Under the pieces are notes generated by a model. It was not told where the DNA came from. It worked only from the letters and a program-made list of their open reading frames with translations, and searched no databases. From Bryobacterales bacterium (GTDB taxonomy: Bacteria; Acidobacteriota; Terriglobia; Bryobacterales; Bryobacteraceae), in assembly GCA_025456495.1 (NCBI GenBank), contig JALOKO010000086.1:1-10242 (forward strand): a stretch of 10,242 nucleotides of DNA, read 5' to 3'. Position numbers and translations under genes: made by a program. Below are positions 1-5,750 of the stretch, piece after piece (the first letter of the stretch is position 1; the number at the start of each line of letters is the position of its first letter).

Positions 1-94
1 CGTCGATCGTGCCGTCGTCCGGCGAGTCCGTGAAGCTGGATGGCCGCCTCACTTTGCGCTGTCCGGGTGTGGCGGTGAGGGGCAAGTTTCGGAC

Positions 95-100
95 TACACT
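95..100 (+). promoter_or_regulatory. Possible -10 element upstream of the PIG-L gene
   Basis: TACACT matches four of six bases of the sigma-70 -10 consensus and is about 100 bases before the start codon, in the most AT-rich stretch of the leader. No convincing -35 box stands at 16-18 bases upstream, so this is only a candidate. The rest of positions 1-198 holds nothing I can assign. Confidence 0.2.
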
Positions 101-187
101 AATAGCATTCAAGCCAATCGACAGGTTCGTCGGGAGCCCACGTCATCCGCAGACGGCGACTGTCTCGATGGTTCGTTCCTTTGTCTC

Positions 188-191
188 GGAG
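188..191 (+). promoter_or_regulatory. Ribosome binding site deciding the PIG-L gene start
   Basis: GGAG lies 7 bases before ATG 199. It favours that ATG over the upstream in-frame TTG 181 and over the internal ATG 229, which would also leave a usable signal peptide. Confidence 0.55.
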
Positions 192-198
192 TGCCAAC

Positions 199-2781
199 AT
201 GACTTATTTGTTCGCGCGGGCGCTGCCTATGGTGCGTTCGATTTCAGCAGCCGTAGCCTGCCTTGTCTGGAGCTGTTTTCTGTGTGCGCCGGGGATGGCG
301 CAGAAGAACTTCGGGGGAAGCGCCGAAATCCGCTTTGCTTTGGAGAAGCTGCAGGTGACCGGCAGCGCCCTGATGATTGCGGCACATCCAGATGACGAAA
401 ACACGGCGGTCATTGCCTACTTTGCCCGCGGCAGGAAAATGCATATGGGGTATCTTTCGCTGAACCGCGGCGAAGGGGGCCAGAACCTGTTGGGGGCCGA
501 GCAGGGAGCCCTGATTGGCCTTATCCGGACACAGGAGTTGCTGCGCGCGCGGGAAATCGATGGAGGCGTGCAGTATTTCACTCGCGTGGTGGACTTCGGC
601 TATTCCAAGGTGGCCACCGAAACCCTGGGGAAATGGGGCAAAGAGAATGCACTGCGGGACGTGGTGTGGGTGATCCGCAAGTTCCAGCCCGATGTCATCA
701 TCAATCGCTTTTCCGGAACGCCCATGGACGGACACGGGCATCACCAGTCATCCGCACTGCTGAGTAAGGAAGCCTTCCACGCCGCGGCGGACCCCAAGCG
801 CTTTCCAGAACAACTGCAGTGGGTGCAGCCCTGGCAAGCCAAGCGTCTGTTCTGGAATACCTTCACCTGGCGCAATGTCGAGGAGCAGGTGCCGCAGGAC
901 CAGAAGCGGCTGGTGCTGCCGAGCGGCAACTACGATCCCCTGTTGGGACACTCCTATCAGGAAATTGCGGGGATGAGTCGCAGCATGCACCGCAGCCAGA
1001 CGATGGGAACGCCAGAGCGCAAGGGTGAAGCGAAGGATTACCTGGTACACCTGGATGGGCCGTCTGCTGAGCGGGACCCGTTTGAGGGAATCGACACCAC
1101 GTGGGGCCGTGTGGAGGGATCGCAGGGGGTGCAGCGTTTGCTGAGCGAGGCCCTGGCGACCTTCGATTTCCTGGCGCCGGAAAAGTCAGTTCCCGTGTTG
1201 CTGGAAGCCCGGCGGGCCATGCAGGCCTTGCCGCAATCGCCCCTGGTGGCGCGGAAACTACTGGAACTGGAGGAGGTCATTGGGAGTTGCACGGGCCTGT
1301 GGCTGGATGCCAGCGCCGCCCAGTACGAAGTGGTGCCCGGCTCCACCATGCGGGTGAATCTGGAAATGGTGAACCGTTCGCCGCTGCCGGTTTCGGTGGT
1401 GGGCGCGGAGCTGATTGGCCAGCAGGGTTTGGCGGCGAAGCTGGCGGAGCCCGTGGCGCTGCCCGCGAATCAACGCGAGGTGAAGCCCTTGACCGTGGCC
1501 CTTTCGGGGAACTATCCCATCTCTCAACCCTACTGGCTGAAGGAGGCGGTAAAGAACGATCTCTATCAGATTGCGCCGGAGGACGAGGTGCTGGTGGGCA
1601 TGCCGGAGTCACCGGCCTCCTATCACGTGAAGTTCGACGTGCTGTTCGGTGAGGGCGCGGCGGCGCAGCGCATCGTCTACACCCGGCCGTTGCACCACCG
1701 TTATGTGGATCCGATGTACGGCGAACTGACACGAGCGCTGGTGGTGACGCCGCCGGTGACGTTGGAGCTGGGCCAGCAGGCCGTATTCTTCCCCGGCACT
1801 TCGGCGCGCCGTGTGGATGTGACGGTCACCAGTCATCAGGCAAAGCTCGCCGGCGAGGTGGCCCTGGCGCTTCCCACGGGCTGGCGCGTCGCCCCGGCAA
1901 AGCGAGACTTCACCCTGGCGGGTAGCGGCGAGAAGGCGACGCTCAGCTTCGAAGTGACCCCACCCGCTGGAGCGTCGATGGGAGAACTGCAGGCCTACGC
2001 GACCGTGAACGGGCAGCGTTACGAACGCGGGATGATTGTGGTGGATTACCCGCACTTTCCGCCACAAACGCTGTTCCCCAGGCAAACCGCCCGGTTGGTG
2101 CGAGAACCGCTGCAATTGCTGTCCAAGCGCATTGGGTATGTGATGGGGGCGGGCGACGAGATTCCACAGGCCCTGGAACAGATGGGCGGCAAAGTGACCC
2201 TGCTGACGGAAAGTGAGCTGGGACGCGGGGACCTGTCGGGCTACGATGCCATCATCACCGGGGTACGCGCCTACAACACCCGGCCGGACCTGGTGGCCAA
2301 CCACAAGCGCCTGCTGGACTACGCTGAGCGGGGTGGCACGCTGGTGGTGCAGTACAACACCACCCGGTATTTTGGCGCTGGCGCCGCTGACCCGATTGAG
2401 GGCGTCCAATTGGGACCCTTCCCCTTCCAGATTGGACGGGACCGGGTGAGCGTGGAGGATGCGCCGGTGACCATTCTGCGCCCGGAGCATGCGCTGCTGA
2501 ATCGGCCGAATCGGGTCACCGCCAAGGACTTTGAGGGCTGGGTGCAGGAACGGGGGCTATACTTCCCCGCCAAGTTCGATGAGCGCTACGAGACACTCAT
2601 CGCCACACATGACCCGAACGAGGAATCGCTAAGCGGGGGCATCCTCTACACCCGCCTTGGCAAGGGCGCCTTCGTGTTTACCAGCTATTCCTGGTTCCGC
2701 CAGTTACCGGCGGGGGTACCCGGGGCAAGCAAGCTGTTCGCCAACCTGGTGAGCGCGGGCAAGCTAACAGCAACCAAGTGA
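199..2781 (+). CDS. Secreted PIG-L family deacetylase with C-terminal ThuA/GATase-like domain
   Basis: This is a large exported protein of about 860 residues whose catalytic part is a PIG-L (LmbE-like) zinc deacetylase, a family that removes acetyl groups from N-acetylglucosamine-type amide substrates. The zinc motif HPDDE is at residues 63-67 (H63 and D66 as likely ligands), and a second motif GHGHH at 178-182 supplies the third histidine, probably H182. A signal peptide covers residues 1-34, ending APGMA before QKN. After the catalytic domain (about 57-230) come beta-rich segments, one resembling an NPCBM-associated NEW3 domain near 540-620, and then a ThuA/glutamine-amidotransferase-like Rossmann fold from about 643 to the end. 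The chain is far longer than simple PIG-L enzymes (about 230-300 residues), but this long form is familiar in Acidobacteriota and Bacteroidota. I chose ATG 199 because GGAG at 188-191 sits 7 bases upstream; TTG 181 in the same frame is less likely. The natural substrate is unknown, with cell-wall or polysaccharide amino sugars the best guess. Confidence 0.88.
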   Translation: MTYLFARALPMVRSISAAVACLVWSCFLCAPGMAQKNFGGSAEIRFALEKLQVTGSALMIAAHPDDENTAVIAYFARGRKMHMGYLSLNRGEGGQNLLGAEQGALIGLIRTQELLRAREIDGGVQYFTRVVDFGYSKVATETLGKWGKENALRDVVWVIRKFQPDVIINRFSGTPMDGHGHHQSSALLSKEAFHAAADPKRFPEQLQWVQPWQAKRLFWNTFTWRNVEEQVPQDQKRLVLPSGNYDPLLGHSYQEIAGMSRSMHRSQTMGTPERKGEAKDYLVHLDGPSAERDPFEGIDTTWGRVEGSQGVQRLLSEALATFDFLAPEKSVPVLLEARRAMQALPQSPLVARKLLELEEVIGSCTGLWLDASAAQYEVVPGSTMRVNLEMVNRSPLPVSVVGAELIGQQGLAAKLAEPVALPANQREVKPLTVALSGNYPISQPYWLKEAVKNDLYQIAPEDEVLVGMPESPASYHVKFDVLFGEGAAAQRIVYTRPLHHRYVDPMYGELTRALVVTPPVTLELGQQAVFFPGTSARRVDVTVTSHQAKLAGEVALALPTGWRVAPAKRDFTLAGSGEKATLSFEVTPPAGASMGELQAYATVNGQRYERGMIVVDYPHFPPQTLFPRQTARLVREPLQLLSKRIGYVMGAGDEIPQALEQMGGKVTLLTESELGRGDLSGYDAIITGVRAYNTRPDLVANHKRLLDYAERGGTLVVQYNTTRYFGAGAADPIEGVQLGPFPFQIGRDRVSVEDAPVTILRPEHALLNRPNRVTAKDFEGWVQERGLYFPAKFDERYETLIATHDPNEESLSGGILYTRLGKGAFVFTSYSWFRQLPAGVPGASKLFANLVSAGKLTATK

Positions 2782-2799
2782 TGGCGCGAGTGCCCTCAC

Positions 2800-2804
2800 G
2801 GAGG
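2800..2804 (+). promoter_or_regulatory. Ribosome binding site for the TTG-started VanZ-like gene
   Basis: GGAGG stands 8 bases before TTG 2813. No ATG or GTG in the same frame has a comparable site nearby, so this element is the main support for the unusual start codon. Confidence 0.7.
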
Positions 2805-2812
2805 AAGCGACG

Positions 2813-3958
2813 TTGAGCCTCCGGCGCCTGCTGGCGGGATACCTGCTGGTGGTGCTGTATCTGTGTCTGTATCCATGGGATTTCCGATGGGATTCGCCCA
2901 GCACCTTCTGGAGCTGGCGATTCCCGGCCGGGCGGGGCGGCTATGTGGACGCCGTGCTGAACCTGGGATTGCTGGCTCCCGCCGGGCTTCTGGCAGGATT
3001 GGCGGCGCGGACGCGCTGGCATTGGCTGTGGGCGCTGATGGGCGCAGGGGTCTTCGCGGCCCTAGTGGAGTGGCTGCAGGCCTATCTGCCAACGCGCAAT
3101 AGCAGTGGCTGGGATCTTCTGTTCAATGTGACGGGCGCCGGGTTGGGATGGGCGCTGGCGACCGCGATGGCGCCGCTTTGGGGCGCGCGACGCTTGCAGG
3201 TTCCCGGGCGCATTGAGGATCCCCGACCACTGTTTCTGCTGGCGCTGTTCGTGTTGGCCCAAGCATTTCCGTTCATTCCCAGAATCCGCCTCACGCAGGC
3301 CAAGGAGTGGATTGCAGCGCTGGGAACTCGGCCGGACCTGTTGGTGTTGGTCTCAGCGTATGTCAGCTGGCTTGCGGCATCGGTGATCCTGAACCGGGTG
3401 GTGGAAGGGCGGCTTCCCGCGGGAATGGCGCCAGCCCTCCTGCTGGTGTTGCTGCTGGGGCGGGCGGCCTTCCCGGCGGGCATCCATGCCGGGCTTTCGA
3501 TTCTTGCCAGCGTCGCCGGGATCTTCGTGGGGGCCTTGCTTCCCTGGCGCTCCACGCGCCGCTGGTTGGGGTGGGCGATGCTGAGCTACGTGGCCTTCCG
3601 GCAGTTCTACCCGTTTTCGTTCAGCGGCGGCGCGCAGCCGGTGCTGTGGATCCCCTTCGACAGTATCCTGCAGTTGCGCACGGAACATGGACTGCGGATT
3701 CTCTTTGAGAAGTCGTTTGTCTATGCCGCCACGGTATGGCTGTTGGCCCAGCGGCCCTTGGGCCTGGTGACGGCAACCGCGTTGTGCGCGACCGTGCTTG
3801 CGGTGGGCGAATTGGGACAACAGTGGATTCCTGGCCGGACGCCCGACAGCTTGGATGTGTGCCTTGCGCTGCTAGCTGGAGTGACCCTGGCGGCGATGGC
3901 GCGCCGGAGCCACAAGGGCCAAGCGGACCGGGGGCGATCAGGATCGGACCGGGGCTAG
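2813..3958 (+). CDS. Polytopic membrane protein with two VanZ-like motifs
   Basis: A hydrophobic 381-residue protein with roughly ten predicted membrane segments. Its first part fits the VanZ family: D46 and N50 in an early helix, then E86 followed by LQ, R95 and D101 in the pattern E-x8-R-x5-D, then an N-x-x-G helix. VanZ itself gives low-level teicoplanin resistance, but most VanZ-family proteins have no known function. The last part repeats the signature, with E333, R342 and D348 at exactly the same spacing, so the protein looks like two VanZ units joined by a hydrophobic middle (about 135-260). The tail after residue 364 is short and charged. The start is TTG 2813, supported by GGAGG at 2800-2804 eight bases upstream. 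It begins 31 bases after the PIG-L gene, so the two probably share a transcript. The stop overlaps the recX stop. Confidence 0.8.
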   Translation: MSLRRLLAGYLLVVLYLCLYPWDFRWDSPSTFWSWRFPAGRGGYVDAVLNLGLLAPAGLLAGLAARTRWHWLWALMGAGVFAALVEWLQAYLPTRNSSGWDLLFNVTGAGLGWALATAMAPLWGARRLQVPGRIEDPRPLFLLALFVLAQAFPFIPRIRLTQAKEWIAALGTRPDLLVLVSAYVSWLAASVILNRVVEGRLPAGMAPALLLVLLLGRAAFPAGIHAGLSILASVAGIFVGALLPWRSTRRWLGWAMLSYVAFRQFYPFSFSGGAQPVLWIPFDSILQLRTEHGLRILFEKSFVYAATVWLLAQRPLGLVTATALCATVLAVGELGQQWIPGRTPDSLDVCLALLAGVTLAAMARRSHKGQADRGRSGSDRG

Positions 3959-4497
3959 TCCTCCGGACTGTCGCCCTCGAAATCGTCCAGGCTGGCGGCC
4001 AGTTGGGAATGGCGGCGCAGGGCCTGGGTGGCGTGGGCGTGGCTGAAGCCAGCCCGGCGTAGACGGCCGTAGGCGCGTTGCAAGAGCTTGGGGTCCTCAA
4101 GCTGCTGCCCGGTCAGCAGGCCGGGTGACTTACGCTGCAAAAACTGGAGGGCCAACTCGGCCTCGTCGGTATCCTGGTAGATCTGCTGGATGGCGGCTTC
4201 CACCGCGTCGGGCGCCAGCAGTTTGGCGCGTAGTTCCTGACGCGCACGGCGCTGGCCCAGCAGGCGATGGTCCCGGGCCAGGATTGCTTTGTGCTCCGCA
4301 ACCCGGGCGTCGTTCAGGAATCCAGCCTCCTGCAGCTTATCGAGCACCCAGTTGACGTCGGCAGGATCACCCGCGCGTGCCTGCAATCGACGCTGAATCT
4401 CGGCACGCGCGTAGTCGTGCGTACCCAGCAAGCGCAGGGCTTTGTCCAGCAGTTGGGAGCGGTCAAGCGGTGGTGGCGTCTTGGGCGGATTGGTCAT
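3955..4497 (-). CDS. recX: Regulatory protein RecX
   Basis: RecX binds RecA and modulates RecA filament growth in recombination and the SOS response, in the cytoplasm. The 180-residue protein shows the three-helix repeats of the family: an N-terminal block with LLGTHDYARAEIQRRL, then a linker to WVLDKLQEAGFLNDARVAE, a middle block with GQRRARQELRAK, and a C-terminal block with YGRLRRAGFSHAHATQAL. Length is normal for the family. I take ATG 4497; TTG 4515 in the same frame would add six residues (MLAWPH). Neither has a clear Shine-Dalgarno sequence, so the start is not firmly fixed. The gene is not next to recA here. It is transcribed toward the VanZ-like gene and overlaps it by four bases at the stop codons. 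It is divergent from the YtxH gene, with a 167-base gap that must carry both promoters. Confidence 0.9.
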   Translation of the reverse strand: MTNPPKTPPPLDRSQLLDKALRLLGTHDYARAEIQRRLQARAGDPADVNWVLDKLQEAGFLNDARVAEHKAILARDHRLLGQRRARQELRAKLLAPDAVEAAIQQIYQDTDEAELALQFLQRKSPGLLTGQQLEDPKLLQRAYGRLRRAGFSHAHATQALRRHSQLAASLDDFEGDSPED

Positions 4498-4594
4498 GTG
4501 TGGCCAAGCAAGCAAAGGAAGTGGAAACGGTACAAGTCCACGAACCCTCTGTGTCTTTAGGGTGTTTCGCCTGATCCGTCGCCGTCAATGGGAG

Positions 4595-4600
4595 TATTCT
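4595..4600 (+). promoter_or_regulatory. Possible -10 element for the YtxH gene
   Basis: TATTCT matches four of six bases of the -10 consensus and lies about 65 bases before the YtxH start, in the divergent gap with recX. The base stretch 18 upstream (CTGATC) is only a poor -35. I see no clear matching promoter for recX on the other strand: a TTGACG occurs there, but no -10 is at the right distance. Confidence 0.22.
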
Positions 4601-4664
4601 AGATATTGTCAGGCCCGGATGCGGATGACGGCGTGCGTCCCCGGATTGTAAGGAGGAGCAAACA

Positions 4665-4991
4665 ATGGCTGAAGACAACAAGTTTCCCTATTTTCTGCTG
4701 GGTTTGGGTGTAGGGTTTGTCGCGGGAATTCTCGCGGCCCCGCGCTCTGGCGAAGAAACCATGCACCTTATCAAGGAAAAGGCGGTTGAGGGAAAGGATT
4801 ACCTGCTGAAGCAGCAGGAGACCTTGAAGGAAAATGCCCAATCCGCCGTGGACAAGGGTAAGGAAGCGGTTCTACGGCAGAAGGAACAGATTGCGGCTGC
4901 CTATGAGGCAGGACGGCAGGCTTACCGGGAGTCAGTCAGCGGCGTCCCTGCCGCCAGCAGCCCGGTTGTCGGCGATGGCGAAGCCATCTAG
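4665..4991 (+). CDS. YtxH domain-containing membrane-anchored protein
   Basis: A 108-residue protein with one N-terminal membrane segment (about residues 7-25) running into the family motif APRSGEE at 25-31, followed by a long charged helix likely to form a coiled coil (about 32-90) and a short Ala/Ser/Pro-rich tail. This layout is characteristic of the YtxH (gas-vesicle-protein-like) family, small envelope proteins of unclear function, often linked to stress. The start is well supported by AAGGAGG at 4650-4656, eight bases before ATG. It precedes the DUF948-like gene by 171 bases; the two families are commonly neighbours and both consist of one membrane anchor plus a helical rod, so they may act together at the membrane. 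That partnership is inference. Confidence 0.85.
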   Translation: MAEDNKFPYFLLGLGVGFVAGILAAPRSGEETMHLIKEKAVEGKDYLLKQQETLKENAQSAVDKGKEAVLRQKEQIAAAYEAGRQAYRESVSGVPAASSPVVGDGEAI

Positions 4992-5035
4992 CACCGCCCA
5001 TGGATGCGGGTTGGCGCAAGGTAAGGCGGCGCCGG

Positions 5036-5077
5036 ATTGCCCGGGCGAGATTGCCCGGATTGGATTGCCGGGGGCGG
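5036..5077. repeat. Three imperfect 14-bp tandem repeats
   Basis: Three consecutive 14-base units start at 5036, 5050 and 5064, each beginning ATTGCC followed by a G/C-rich half. The first two share nine leading bases (ATTGCCCGG). The array lies in the gap between the YtxH and DUF948-like genes and is followed at 5081-5090 by the perfect 10-base palindrome GATTCGAATC. It might be an operator-like array or simple replication slippage. I cannot assign a binding protein. Confidence 0.6.
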
Positions 5078-5080
5078 TGA

Positions 5081-5090
5081 GATTCGAATC
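5081..5090. promoter_or_regulatory. Perfect 10-bp palindrome, possible operator
   Basis: GATTCGAATC is fully self-complementary. It lies 18 bases upstream of a weak TTGTCT/GAGAAT promoter candidate and 73 bases before the DUF948-like start, which is a plausible operator position. No regulator is encoded nearby, so the role is speculative. Confidence 0.25.
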
Positions 5091-5107
5091 GGATACACCG
5101 TCCCGGC

Positions 5108-5137
5108 TTGTCTTCCTGTTTTTTCCGCAACGAGAAT
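5108..5137 (+). promoter_or_regulatory. Possible promoter of the DUF948-like gene
   Basis: TTGTCT at 5108-5113 and GAGAAT at 5132-5137 each match four of six consensus bases, with an 18-base spacer, and end 25 bases before ATG 5163. The fit is weak but the location is right, just downstream of the palindrome and tandem repeats. Confidence 0.28.
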
Positions 5138-5162
5138 ACCAGTGAAGGGGATCCTCTAACTG

Positions 5163-5750
5163 ATGGAAGCCCATGTTTCAAACCAGATCATTGTGATTGC
5201 GATTGTCGTGATTGCAGTCGCTGTGGTCATGCAAACCATCTCCGCGATGGTGTCGGCGCTGACGGCAATGAAGCTGAAGGCGGCCGTGGACCAGGTGCGT
5301 CGACAGATTGAGCCCCTTGCCGAGCAGGCCAAGGAGGTGCTGGGTGACGCCAAGCTGGCAGTGCAGACCACAAAGGTGGCGGTGCAGAACACCAATGAGA
5401 AATTGCAGCCGATACTGGATTCCGCTACCCGGATCACAACGGAACTGCAGGAGATCGCCCACAAGGCAAACGATGTGGCCAGCCGTGGCAAGGCGCAAGC
5501 CGAACAGGTGGATGAGGCGCTCACCGAAACCCTGGGTCGCGTGCGTGTCCAGATGACCAACGTTGAGGCAACGGTCGAGCATGTTTTGCAGAACGTGCGG
5601 GACACCTCAAATCATGTGAACACGGGCATCGTTACTCCCATCCGCAAGCTGAACGGGTTCATGGCGGGCGTCAGCACTGCGTTGGGCTTCCTGGTGCAGG
5701 GAAGAACGACCGTCCAGCGCGCAACCCATGAAGACGAGATGTTCATTTAG
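5163..5750 (+). CDS. DUF948-like single-pass membrane coiled-coil protein
   Basis: A 195-residue protein with a strongly hydrophobic N-terminal segment (about 8-30, rich in Ile and Val) followed by a long Ala/Gln/Glu/Lys-rich helical region (about 36-160) with heptad-like spacing. There are repeated stretches such as VQTTKVAVQNTNEK that resemble DUF948 and chemoreceptor-like coiled coils. There is no catalytic motif. The C-terminus (about 165-195) is less charged and contains a Gly/Phe/Leu patch. Function is unknown; proteins of this type are often encoded next to YtxH proteins, as here. AAGGGG at 5145-5150 is a somewhat distant ribosome site, 12 bases before ATG. The last 23 bases overlap the longest reading of the downstream M1 peptidase gene, suggesting the two are cotranscribed. 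Confidence 0.75.
   Translation: MEAHVSNQIIVIAIVVIAVAVVMQTISAMVSALTAMKLKAAVDQVRRQIEPLAEQAKEVLGDAKLAVQTTKVAVQNTNEKLQPILDSATRITTELQEIAHKANDVASRGKAQAEQVDEALTETLGRVRVQMTNVEATVEHVLQNVRDTSNHVNTGIVTPIRKLNGFMAGVSTALGFLVQGRTTVQRATHEDEMFI

Noticed and set aside
1..198. Open frames at the left edge on both strands, including GTG-started minus-strand codons running off the edge
   Set aside because: All are too short, with no recognisable motif and similar G/C bias in several frames. A gene cannot be told from a leader here.
1609..2490. A 293-residue open frame on the minus strand opposite the PIG-L gene
   Set aside because: It is antisense to well-supported coding sequence, with His/Arg/Gln-rich composition typical of a shadow frame.
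5013..5033. GGCGC/GCGCC inverted repeat after the YtxH gene as a terminator
   Set aside because: The stem is only five pairs with an 11-base loop and no T-run.
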